A stretch of DNA of 27,318 nucleotides. Source: Suillus spraguei. Taxonomy: Eukaryota; Basidiomycota; Agaricomycetes; Boletales; Suillaceae. A model generated the notes under the pieces. It ran no database searches, was not told the DNA's origin, and worked only from the letters and a program-made list of their open reading frames with translations. The number at the start of each line of letters is the position of its first letter. Within the stretch, counting starts at the first letter, position 1. A program made the position numbers and the translations under genes. The stretch lies in assembly GCA_016800925.1 (NCBI GenBank), contig JABCPU010000768.1, positions 1 through 27,318 on the forward strand, given 5' to 3'. Below are positions 1 to 9,439 of this stretch, piece after piece.

Positions 1-500
1 ATAAACAGCCGGAATACCAGAAACAGGAGGGATGACAAAAGGAGATAGACGCAGATATACACAAGGGAGTTAAGGTGCGAGAAGTGAGCACATTCGGATG
101 GGTGGTCCGGACAGGATCTGTGGACCGGACGGATATGGAATCGATCGGATCTGATCGGATATGGTCGGATCTGAGATTAGAAGTATGGTATATGACAATC
201 ACCATGTGTATCAGCACTTGTGTGGGTTAGTGAACTGGAGGGAAAATTCTCTTCCAGCTACCACCACCACCTCGAACCACATCTCATGGTTGGTCCCTCA
301 CAGAATTCATTGGGTAGCATCTCCTGCAGGTGCTTAGTGTAAATAGGCAGTAGTAAAGTCAAGACTCTGCGAGCCAGCAGCATCCAACAGCATGAAGACC
401 AAGCAAAGTTTTTTTGTGCTGAACTACTCAAAAGTTCAGTGCAATATTTCCTCCATTTAACTCAGCTGATCATTGTGTAGAGTTGCCTCTGCACAAGTGA
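1..500. other. No gene recognised; left flank
   Basis: I see no convincing coding frame. The stretch at about 110-180 holds short direct repeats of a CGGATCTGA/CGGATATGG type and a small inverted pair (GTCCGG with CCGGAC). It may be upstream sequence of the transposase remnant that follows, but no promoter element is clear enough to name. Confidence 0.4.
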
Positions 501-1445
501 GAACGACTCTTAGTTTCTGAGTCTCTTGCTATATCCAAAGCACCATCACACACCACTACAGACACTCATGTGGACAACAACTTCATGGATATTGATGCAA
601 TGCTCCCTCTGCCTGGTGAAGAAGGCTTTGGTGTCAGCCATTGGAGTGAGGAACATGCCCTCTATTCGGAGCTTGAGCAGATCACCCATGCGCAAATCAA
701 GTATGTTATTCTGTGCTCGTGTATTTCTCATATTTACCCTTGACCTGGAGCAATCAATATGATGCACTTACCGATGCACTACTCACTTACCAGCATGATG
801 GCATTGAAGTCCCTGAGGTTGATAACTCTGATGACATGTTTGAAAATCAAAGTAGTGGACATATTCAGTGAGTAGCAATACCATTTTCTATGTGGTATTT
901 TACTAATGGGTAACTGTGCTCTAGGTCAATCCATCCACAGATTCAAGCATGAGTCTATGTTCACTAATGTAACCTTACTATGCTATGGATGCATTGGTTC
1001 ATCGCCAGTAAAGCCTAGTGTAACTATCACAGTTTGGACCCTTGCTGTCTACTGACTGACACATCATGTGTGCCCTTGCCTCAGCATCCACATGGAAGCC
1101 AAAAAATTGTGCCACCTGCATGATGTAAGTGCTGTCACTTTCAGCATGGTCTCACATAATTGACATATAATTCAGGTACACTATAGTCGCTATCTTGCTG
1201 AGCAACTCCATACTGCCTTCAATGTTTACCTTGAGCTTCAATGACAGATTTCTTGTCATCTTGACAAACACCTTGGCTGTGATACTCCCAACTGGCAGAT
1301 GTTGAATTCATGCCCAGTGTGCCAGTACACACTTAAACAAGAACCATCCTTACTATATTCCTTCATCTGTGCCTTTGATGCCAACAATTCAGCAAAATCA
1401 TGGATCCAGCAGTTTGTCATGGAGCGACATGGTTCAAAGTGGTGA
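501..1445 (+). pseudogene. KDZ-type transposase N-terminal fragment, multi-exon, broken
   Basis: Three introns can be placed by splice signals: 701-750, 868-924 (branch point TACTAAT) and 1125-1175 (GTAAGT donor). Exon 1 (to 700) and exon 2 (751-867) join in phase 2 and stay open, giving an acidic stretch with MDIDAMLPLPGEEG. The last exon (1176-1445) reads HYSRYLAEQLHTAF, then DTPNWQMLNSCPVCQYTLKQ, then EPSLLYSFICAFDANNSAKS. The order DTPNW, a CPxC pair, EP.L and DANNS matches, from memory, the cysteine-cluster N-terminal region of KDZ transposases common in Agaricomycetes, where the last motif is usually DGNNSLKR. Exon 3 carries an in-frame TGA near 955, and the last exon has a TGA between LELQ and QISC. 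The catalytic part is absent, so this is a fragment. The family call is by motif resemblance only. Confidence 0.65.
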
Positions 1446-1573
1446 ACTGTTAGTGTCATTTCTCATTTCTAGAATGATTACAATGGGATGCTAACTCGCA
1501 GTATAGTATGAAATACCCAGTTGCTAGCCTCAACAAATTGATGGAAGTATTCAGGAAGAACATCGAGCCCCTT

Positions 1574-2180
1574 CAGTGACAAACTTCGTACTATACGGGT
1601 CACCCGACCCACATAATATCCTGTCAAAGATGGGCCAGCGGATGATGGGCCGAGGTTATGTATATCCTCGATGTTGACGGATGGGCCAGGGAGAATATTA
1701 TTTCCGATGGAGACGGGTGGGCCAGGAGACTTGTATTTTTGGGAGAGACGGGTGGGCCGAGGGAAACATGATTTTGATTTCTGATGTTGACAGATGGGCC
1801 AGGGGGATATCATCCCCGACAGAGATGGGTGGGCCCATCTGGGTAGTATGTAGAGTAGGATATTATAGACAGCTGGGCTGAAGAGAGATGCAAGGCAAAT
1901 ATTATTGCATAGACGGGTGGGCCGAGGTAAGAGAATATTACATATACGGGTGGGCCGAGGGTGCAGTAAAATATTTATTGCATAGATGGGTGGGCCGACG
2001 TGGGGGAATTTTACATAGACGGGTGGGCCGACGTGGGGTGTATTACATGGATGTGTGGGCTGAGGGTGCAGTAAAATATTTATTGCATAGATGGGTGGGC
2101 TGACATGGGGGAATTTTACATAGATGGGTGGGCCTAGATATGTATGATAAGGATGTACAGCTGATGTAGCCACCAGAGAA
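1574..2180 (+). repeat. Left outer arm, GACGGGTGGGCCGAGG minisatellite
   Basis: About 14 copies of a degenerate motif close to GACGGGTGGGCCGAGG are spaced 20-60 bp apart. A larger unit of about 107 bp, with GGGTGCAGTAAAATATTTA and later GGGGGAATTTTACATAGA, occurs twice from about 1951 and 2058. The inner edge shares TGTATGATAA and AGCTGA.GTAG with the reverse complement of the right arm. Both strands carry long open frames here (for example 1478-2284 minus), but their Pro/Tyr-rich repetitive translation follows the tandem repeat and is not taken as a gene. Confidence 0.75.
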
Positions 2181-2299
2181 TCAAACACATAGGATACATG
2201 CACCCTATGAGTGCATATACCTACCATCGACCACCAAAATCTAAACCCTGAAGCACGAAAACCTGAATTCACCATGTCTGACATTCATCGATAATTGAG

Positions 2300-4290
2300 G
2301 TGCCGGGTGCCAAGTCCCGAAACCAGGAACTCGAAACTGGAGATTCAAACTAGATATTTCTGAATTCCAGATACCCGGACACCCGAAACACAACACACAA
2401 GGTGAAAGATTTAAAGTCCATGTGTCGAGTCATCTGGTGCCGAGTGCCGGGTGCGGGTGCAGAGTACCGAAATCAGAAACTAGAAACTTGAGATTTGGGA
2501 TTGAGACAAAACAGACATCTACCAAAAATGTGTGGATCAAAGTTTTGTTGTTGCCTGACATGTGTCTGAGTCCCGAGGACTGAACCCCGAAATTGTGGAC
2601 TACCGGATTTCAGGATTCAGGGTTCGCACTTGAGATTTCGAGATTTGAGACGAAAAAGATATCTACCAAAAATGTGTGGATCAAAGTCATTTTATTGCCT
2701 AACATTTTTTTGGTCTCAAGTGCAGAAGCCTGAATACGAACCCCGAACCCCTAAATAGTAGACTACCGAGTTCGGAGTTCAGGGTTCGGCACTTAGAATG
2801 TGTGATCAATAGGTGTCTATTGCCTCACATTGTTCTGAATCCCGAGTCGCGAGTGCTGGGTGCCAGGGTTCAGGGTTCAGCACTGACAATATGTTGATCA
2901 ATATCTTTACATTATGAGTACCAAGTCCCGAGTCCCCAGTGCCGGTGCCGGAGTTCGGGGTTCGGCACTCAACATGTGGTAAATCAATATCTTTGTATTG
3001 CCTCACATTGTTCTAACTCCCGGGTGCCGGAGTTCGGGGTTCAGCACATAAAAATATGTGGATCAATATCTTTCACATTGTTATGAGTCCCGAATCCCAA
3101 TCCCCGAGTGCCGGGTGCCGGAGTTCAGGGTTCGGCACTCAACATGTGTAAATCAATATTTTTGTATTGCCTCACATTGTTCTAACTCCCGGGTGCCGGG
3201 TTCAGGGTTCGGTGTTAAAATATGTGGATCGATATCTTTCACATTGTTATGAGTCCCGAGGCCCGAGTCCCGAGTGCCGGGTGCCGGAGTTCGGGGTTTG
3301 GCACATAAAATATGTGGATCAATATCTTTCCACATTGTTATGAGTCCTGAATCCCGATCCCTGAGTGCTGGGTGCCGGAGTTTGGGGTTTGGCACTCAAC
3401 ATGTGTAAATCAATATCTTTGTATTGCCTCACATTGTTCTAACTCCTGGGTGCCGGAGTTTGGGGTTTGGCACTCAACATGTGTAAATCAATATCTTTGT
3501 ATTGCCTCACATTGTTCTAACTCCTGGGTGCCGGAGTTTGGGGTTTGGCACTCAACATGTGTAAATCAATATCTTTGGATTGCCTCACATTGTTCTGACT
3601 CCCAGGTGCTGGGGTTCGGGGTTCGGTGTTAAAATATGTGGATCAATATCTTTCACATTGTTATGAGGCCTGAGTCCCGATTCCTGACTGCCGGGTGCCG
3701 GAGTTCAGGGTTTGGTGTCGAAATATGTGCATCAATATCTTTCACATTGTTATGAGTCCCAAGGCCCGAGTCCCGAGTGCCGGGTGCCAGAGTTTGGGGT
3801 TCGGCACTCAATACGTGTGAATCAATATCTCTGTATTGCCTCACATTGTTCTAAGTCCTGGGTACCGAGTCCTGGGTGCCAGGGGGTTGGGGTTCAGCAC
3901 TTAAAATATGTAGATCGATATTTTTCACATGGTGATGAGTCCTGAGTCCCAGGTGCCGGCGTTTGGGGTTCGGCACTTAAGATGTATGGATTGATATGTT
4001 TCACATTGTTACCCAGCACCCGGCACAAGGTGACTCAACAGATAGGTTTCAAATTCTTTACATTTTGTGTCGAGTCCTGAGTGCCAGGTGCTGGGGTTCA
4101 GGGTTCGGCACTCAAAATGTGTGAATCAATGTGAGGCAATAAAAAGACTTTGACCCACACATTTTTAGTGCTGAACCCCGAACTCTGACATCTGGTAATC
4201 CACAATTTCGGGGTTTGGCACTCGTGATTCTGCACTCGGGACTCAGAAAAATGTGAGACAATAAAAGGAATTTGATCCACACATTTAAAA
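2300..4290. repeat. 78-90 bp satellite field
   Basis: More than 15 degenerate units are built from GTGCCGGGTGCCGGAGTTCG, a GGCACTCAACATGTGTAAAT-like core, then ATCAATATCTTT and CACATTGTT. In the ordered part the spacing of ATCAATATC is 78, 78, 77, 89 and 90 bp. Two adjacent 78-bp units (3370-3447 and 3448-3525) are identical by eye and the third (3526-3603) differs only near its end, so local amplification is recent. The left end (2300-2800) is more diverged. Open frames here on both strands encode repeats such as NSRVPEFGVRHS and are artefacts of the period. Confidence 0.75.
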
Positions 4291-5240
4291 CTTGAAACTC
4301 ACAAAATGTATATCATGTAAATTTTCTATTTCCTTACACAGTTCACCAAGTGTCAAGTACCAAGACCTGAGACTCGAATCCTGAATTCCTGGGAATGTAC
4401 AAAGTGCCGAGTGCTGAGTGCCAAAACCCAAAACTTGAAACTTGAAACACAACACTTGAAACTCGCAAAAATCTGTATCATGTAAAATTTCTATTTCCTT
4501 ACACAATTCACCGAGTGTTGAGTACCAAGACCCAAGACCTGAATCCTGAATGTAGGGTTGGCAGGCCAGCTGCGGAGGTCCGGAGGTCCGGAGATATGGA
4601 GATCAGGGCCAGAGATCATAGTGGAGATGGGGTGTGAAATATGGTATGTGACAGAAACTCGCAAAAATGTATATCATGTAAAATTTCTATTTCCTTACAC
4701 AGTTCACCAATTGTCAAGTAACAAGACCTGAGACCCAAATCCTGAATTCCTGGCAATGTATGAAGTGCTGAGTGCTGAGTGCTGAGTGCCGAAGCCTGAG
4801 ACCCAAAACTTGAAATTTCAAAACTCGCAAACATCTGTATCATGTACAATTTCTATTTCCTTACACAGTTCACCGAGTGTTGAGTACCAAGACCCGAGAC
4901 CCGAATCCCAAATTTAGGGTTGGCAGGCTAGCTGCAGAGGTCCGAAGGTCCGGAAATATGGAGATCAGGGCCAGAGATCATAGTGGAGATGGGGTGTGAA
5001 ATACGGTATGTGACAGAAACTCGCAAAAATGTATATCATGTAAAATTTCTATTTCCTTACACAGTTCATCGAGTGTTGAGTAGCAAGACCCAAGACCCGA
5101 ATTCCTGGCAATGTAGCAAGTGCCTCGTGCCAAAGCCCCAAACCCAAAACTTGAAACTTGAAACTCAAAACTTGCAAAAATCTGTATCATGTAAAATTTC
5201 TATTTCCTTACACAGTTCACTGAGTGTTGAGTACCAAGCT
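4290..5240 (-). repeat. Left inner array, six ~150-196 bp units
   Basis: The core TCTATTTCCT occurs at 4325, 4490, 4686, 4852, 5048 and 5199 (spacings 165, 196, 166, 196, 151). Each unit has a TGTATCATGTAAAATTTC lead and a GAGTACCAAGACCCGAGAC tail. Two units carry an extra ~110-bp block (about 4551-4660 and 4911-5020) starting with GGGTTGGCAGGC, which makes a 362-bp higher-order repeat. The units are the reverse complement of those at 6655-7850. A further copy of the extra block begins near 8333. Confidence 0.75.
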
Positions 5241-5475
5241 GGAGCAATCCAGCCCAAGAGTTCCTCCAAGGTTCTCCCTTGGACTTCACAAGAACTCCTC
5301 TTTGGACTTCATATGAAATTAGGGGCATGTACTCAGGCAAGGGGCACAGCGCACAAGCTGAGGCCAAGCCCCCATGAATTAGTATGACCCTCCAGTACGA
5401 CCCCATGCAAAGCTGGAATTTCTGAATAGCCTCTAGTTTTGCATGGCCATAACAGTTTTGAGTTTCGGCACTCAG
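5240..5475 (-). repeat. Spacer segment, inverted copy near 7850-7910
   Basis: The stretch with GGAGCAATCCAGCCCAAGAG and TTGGACTTCACAAGAACTCC resembles the reverse complement of about 7850-7915 (AGTGAAGTCCAGAGGGGAAC and onward). On the left it lies between the array and the palindrome arm, whereas on the right it lies outside the array, so the mirror order is not perfect. I see no gene in it. Confidence 0.5.
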
Positions 5476-5830
5476 CACTCAGTGATTCAATAATTTGCTT
5501 CTGGCAGAGGTAACATTCATTGAAAAAAATTGTATATACATCAATTACTATGCAATTATGCCAACCTCCTCACAAGACCCTTTAACCTTCACCTCAACAT
5601 CCAAGAACAAAAACATAGAAAGTCGCATTTCTCACACTTTTGATGTTTTCAGTATCTTACTCTTGCATAAATAATACAGCCTCTTCATATATCATTATAA
5701 TACCATATATACTTGCTTTGTATGACAAGGATCAGCTTAAAATAGGCCAGAGTTTTGAACTAGTGTGAATGCTTACTATTTCTACTGATAAGGAGCCCAT
5801 ACTTTCAAAACATCAAAGTTTATTAATCAG
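5476..5830 (-). repeat. Left arm of the central imperfect palindrome
   Basis: Positions 5476-5495 are an exact reverse complement of 6631-6650, 5578-5600 of 6528-6550, and 5777-5792 of 6316-6331. The coordinate sums are 12126, 12128 and 12108, so all share one centre near 6060. Between these blocks the arms align with moderate divergence. On the minus strand this arm is the decayed version of the coding fragment in the right arm. Confidence 0.75.
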
Positions 5831-5887
5831 ACACCTGGAGTAGATTTAAAATACATTCACTATGATATATCTAAATTTATAAAATCA

Positions 5888-6160
5888 TCCAACAAGAATT
5901 GAGTGCTGAGGAAGTGAAATAGATAAGAAATTGACTGTGGGAAAGTTCAAAGTCCCAAAATATCGAAAATGGTCAGTTGGGCAGTTGTAGGACTTTGACG
6001 CTGGGTCAACTGAGATATACACCACATCCCTTTCACCACCCTCCAACCTCAGGGCAATATGCAGTATAGGTTCCTTTAGTAGTCTAACATGTATCTTACA
6101 TATTTTGAATGAAATATTTAAACTGTACCATATATAAATGTGACTTTGTGTAAAAAGATG
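5888..6160 (-). pseudogene. 91-codon open frame without ATG in the central loop
   Basis: Reading minus from 6160 to a TGA at 5885-5887, 91 codons are open with no in-frame start. The sequence has no low-complexity look and includes LLKEPILHIALRLEGGERDV, VYISVDPASKSYNCP and TDHFRYFGTLNFPT. Just upstream on the same strand another short frame (about 6290-6215) reads DLMRDLPLIYVPNDVFEVLE before a stop. Together these look like exon remnants of one unrecognised protein gene. No family can be named. The loop is single-copy within the window, unlike everything around it. Confidence 0.35.
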
Positions 6161-6289
6161 TCAATTGTCACTTTTCACATATATGTCATTTTACTTATCA
6201 TTCAGTCAGTCCTTCATGGATCTTTCTAAAACTTCAAATACATCATTAGGGACATATATGAGAGGTAAATCACGCATCAGATCACTTAT

Positions 6290-6655
6290 CACAAGCTTGA
6301 TTATTATGTAGGCTTCTTATCAGTAGAAATATCCCCTGTACATGACATATCAGATTTGTGGCCTATATACAACTGATCCTTTGCATATGACACATGTGGG
6401 AGTGTACTACTGTTGATGTCTGAGCAGGGCTGGCCATTTATGCAATGATAAGACATTCAAAAACTTTAAAAATGATTGAGGAGCAACAGGAGGGCATCCA
6501 TGATAAGATGGTCGAGAATGAACTGGATGTTGAGGTGAAGGTTAAAGGGTCTTGTGAGGAGGTGGACATAATTGCATAGTGATAGATGTATATACAATTT
6601 TTTCAATGAATGTTACCTCTGCCAGAAGCAAATTATTGAATCACTGAGTGCCAAG
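6290..6655 (+). repeat. Right arm of the central palindrome
   Basis: This is the inverted partner of 5476-5830 (see the matched blocks there). Its inner edge contains CTTATCAGTAGAAATA (6316-6331). Its outer edge ends at the start of the inverted unit array. Unlike the left arm it still contains an open coding-like segment at 6424-6579. Confidence 0.75.
6424..6579 (+). pseudogene. 51-codon coding-like fragment in right arm
   Basis: Between a TGA at 6421-6423 and a TAG at 6577-6579 the frame reads charged, helical-looking protein: MIEEQQEGIHDKMVENEL followed by DVEVKVKGSCEEVDIIA. The mirror copy in the left arm keeps the end of this frame (the bases for DVEVKVKGSCEEV) but is otherwise shifted and stopped. 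Unequal decay suggests this was once coding sequence that was duplicated into both arms. Function unknown. Confidence 0.3.
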
Positions 6656-7850
6656 TCCTGAGTGCTGAGTGCCAAAACTCGAAACCCAAAACTTGAAACT
6701 CACAAAGTGTGAAGTACCGAGACCCGAGACCCAAAACCCTGGCATACAGTTTCAAGTTTCAAGTTTCAAGTTTCAAATTTTGGGGTTCAGGGTTTAGGGT
6801 TCGGGTTCCGGCATGAGGCACTTGTTACATTGCCAGGAATTCAGGATTTGGGTTCCAGGTTTTGGTACTTGACACTTGGTGAACTGTATAAGGAAATAGA
6901 AATTTTACATGATACAGATTTGTGCGAGTTTCAAGTTTCAAGTTTCGGGGTTTGAGGTCTGGCACTCGGCACTTGTCACATTGCCAGGAATTCAGGATTC
7001 GGGTCTCAGTTCTTGGTACTTGACACTCGGTGAACTGTATAAGGAAATAGAAAATTTACATCTTACACATCTTTGCGAGTTTCAAGTTTCAAGTTGTAAG
7101 TTTTGGAGTTTGGGGGTTGTGTTCCAGCACTCGGCACTTGTTACATTGCCAGGAATTCGGAATTCGGGTCCCGGGTCTTGGTACTTGACACTCGGTGAAC
7201 TGTGTAAGGAAATAGAAATTTTACATGATACAGATTTTTGCAAGTTTCAATTTTGAAGTTTGAAGTGTGAAGTTTTGGGGTTTGGGGGTCAGGTTCCAGC
7301 ACTTGGCACTTGTTACACTGCCAGGAACTCAGTATTCAGGTCTCGGGTCTTGGTACTTGATGCTTGGTGAACTGTGCAAGGAAATAGAAAATTTAAATGA
7401 TACAGATTTTTGCAAGTTTCAATTTGCAAGTTTCAATTTTGAAGTTTGAAGTTTGAAGTTTCGGGGTTCAGGGGTCAGGTTCCGGCACTCGGCACTTGTT
7501 ACACTGCCAGGAATTTGGGATTCGTGTCCCAGGTCTTAGTACTTGACACTCAGGTGAACTGTGCAAGGAAATAGAAAATTTGAATGATACAGATTTTTGC
7601 AAGTTTCAATTTTGAAGTTTGAAGTTTGAAGTTTGAAGTTTCGGGGTTCGGGGGTCGGGTTCCGGCACTCGGCACTTGTTACACTGCCAGGAATTCGGGA
7701 TTCGGGTCCTGGGTCTTGGTACTTGACACTCAGTGAACTTTGCAAGGAAATAGAAAATTTACATGATACAGATTTTTGCAAGTTTCAATTTTGAAGTTTG
7801 AAGTGTGAAGTTTCGGGGTTCGGGGCTCAGGTGCCGGCACTTGGCACTTG
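6655..7850 (+). repeat. Right inner array, six ~150-190 bp units
   Basis: The core AGGAAATAGA occurs at 6891, 7042, 7207, 7379, 7566 and 7745 (spacings 151, 165, 172, 187, 179). Units contain GTTCCGGCACTCGGCACTTG, TTACACTGCCAGGAATTC, GGTACTTGACACTCGGTGAA and short GAAGTTTGAAGTTT runs that lengthen rightwards. This is the inverted counterpart of the six-unit array at 4290-5240. The open frames at 6909-7449 are products of the repeat. Confidence 0.75.
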
Positions 7851-8384
7851 TTATAGTTCCAGTGAAGTCCAGAGGGGAACTCCAGAGGAACTCTAGGGCT
7901 AGACTGCTCAATAGTGCGCCGATGGACTACTGGAGGATCGTGGGAACCACGCAGGAACTATTTCCGGAGGACAGGAAATACAGGTAAGACTACTGGGTTA
8001 AGTCCCAAGTAGAATGGAATGGAGGACGGACTGCCAGACAAAGTCCAGGGCAAGATAGGAGGGAAGCTCCAGGGGGAAAGATGATCCACAAGATGTCAAG
8101 GGTGGGGTAGGACAGGACCAGAGGTCCGGAGATAGGAGGTCCAGAGATAGGAGGTCTGGAAAGGGAGGAGTGGAGGAGTGTAGGAGTGGAGGACCAGAGA
8201 AGTGAAGCTCCATGGATCCAAGGGGAAGTATTTAGGACATTGATGAGGATCGGAAGTCTGAGATGTCAGAGGAGGGAAAGTCCAGACATAGTGGTGGGTG
8301 AGCTGTGCTCAGGGTGTGCTAGGATATGCATAGGGTTAGCAAGCTAGCTGCAGAGGTCTGAATGTCCAGTCAGATGATATGCAA
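7851..8384. other. Purine-rich spacer, no gene
   Basis: It contains the inverted copy of the 5240-5475 segment at its start. Then follows a G/A-rich stretch with imperfect repeats of AGAGATAGGAGGTC and GGAGGAGTG (about 8120-8195), and a further copy of the GGGTTAGCAAGCTAGCTGCA block near 8333. I see no supported coding frame. Confidence 0.5.
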
Positions 8385-8875
8385 CTACCTCAGCTCCGCC
8401 ATGTCTACAATTATCATACACATGGGCCCACCCGTCTATATTTTATACCACCCTCGGCCCACCTGTCTGATATAATATACTGTACAACACCCTCGGCCCA
8501 CCCGTCTAATACAATATTTTATATAACACTCTCGGCCCAACCGTCTAATATGTGTCTGGGCCCACCCATGTATGTGATAACAAGTACCCTTCACATACCT
8601 GTCTACCTGATACACATCTACCTTGGTACACCCATCTACATAATATCTAACTACCTCGGCCCATCCGTCTACCGGATATTCATGTACATCAGCCCACTCA
8701 TCTACTCTACATATTCCTTGCATGGGCCCACCTGCCGTCATCGGGAATAATATTCCTCCCGGCCCATCCGTCATGAACGAGGATATTTCTACCATGGGCC
8801 CATGGTCCGCTGGCCCGTATCATACGGGATATTATGCACGTCCGCTCACTCGTATAATACGGAGATAGTTCACTG
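8385..8875 (-). repeat. Right outer arm, inverted minisatellite
   Basis: About 10-12 copies of CCTCGGCCCACCCGTCT and variants, the reverse complement of the left outer arm motif. The outer edge (8821-8875) mirrors the left arm edge with GGCCCGTATCATACGGGATA, ATTATGCAC, TATAATACGGAG and terminal TCACTG. Copy number differs from the left arm, as expected for independently expanding tandem repeats. Confidence 0.75.
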
Positions 8876-8914
8876 TAATATGTGAGTGGAGGAAGGAATG
8901 GGGACAAGGAGAGG

Positions 8915-9424
8915 TCAGACCAGATGGGTATCTGACTTTATTTGCTGACAAAGGGCGCAACCCTCGATGTATTTACAGATATAGGCACCCATAGAGGGCC
9001 ACCAGGCTTCCCGTTTAACAAGTTCTTCAGTCTTGAAACGGCCAGGATGACCAGCAGTGATATGATCATGATAGTGAGCAAGGATAGTGGCATGATGAAT
9101 GGGAGGAATGTAAGCGCAGTTCTTGGAATAGAGTATGTCATGATCGATCTTCCAATCGGACAAAGCCGACTTCATGGGAGGAAGACAAACACTGTCTAGT
9201 GCATCCAAAGCTGTTTTGAATACAGGGTCGTCCAAGGGGTCAGAAGTAGCCAATACATCAAGTAGATCGTTATCGATAAGCCGGACGAACAGGGAATCAG
9301 GAAGAAGCACAGTGTCTTCATTATCACAAGAACCATCATCATGATCTGGGCAATGAGCATCTGGAGCAGCTAGTTTAGTGCCTGCAACATGATGTAGTTC
9401 AATGTCAAAGAGTGACAGTGTCAA
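8915..9424 (-). pseudogene. Gypsy copy A: RNase H tail and integrase HHCC zinc-binding domain
   Basis: The frame begins just after the end of RNase H ([20 protein letters not shown]) and ends with the integrase N-terminal zinc-binding domain, visible as HYHDHITAGHPGRFKTEEL then the CALCQQ pair (H-H-C-C). It is in frame with the RT/RNase H segment and separated from it only by a TGA at about 9437-9439, where related copies have CGA or CGT (Arg). The protein stops after CQQIKSDTHLV at a further stop. The catalytic core is not present because the element is cut here. Confidence 0.8.
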
Positions 9425-9439
9425 TTGCCAGTGAGCTTG

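Larger units (their letters stand above)
1574..8875. mobile_element. Fold-back-like element built of nested inverted repeats
   Basis: The region reads as nearly mirror-symmetric in order. Outer minisatellite arms (1574-2180 and 8385-8875) are inverted copies sharing end sequence: both begin, reading inward, with CAGTGA, then a TAYTATACGRGT motif, ATAATATCC and GGGCCAGCGG. Inside lie two inverted arrays of six related units (4290-5240 and 6655-7850) and two inverted arms (5476-5830 and 6290-6655) around a loop. The satellite at 2300-4290 has no partner on the right. Long tandem-repeat-bearing inverted ends are the hallmark of fold-back elements such as Drosophila FB. The terminal CAGTG also fits the hAT end consensus YAGNG, but no hAT transposase is seen. 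The 8 bases outside the two CAGTGA ends do not match, so no target duplication was found. The identification as one element is inference. Confidence 0.5.

Noticed and set aside
1478..2284. 268-codon open frame on the minus strand
   Set aside because: Its Pro/Tyr/His-rich translation (PTHPCNTPHVGPPVYVKFPH kind) follows the minisatellite period; the shared period keeps several frames open on both strands.
2300..4290. CRISPR-like array of repeats and spacers
   Set aside because: Units are contiguous, degenerate satellites without unique equal-length spacers, in a eukaryotic context.
2806..5478. Several 60-130 codon frames through the satellites
   Set aside because: All are repeat translations (NSRVPEFGVRHS, KEIEILHDIHFCEF); open on both strands and no codon signal.
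6909..7449. Frames of 115 and 60 codons in the right array
   Set aside because: They repeat the same LVTLPGIQDSGL...LGELCKEIE unit once per tandem repeat.
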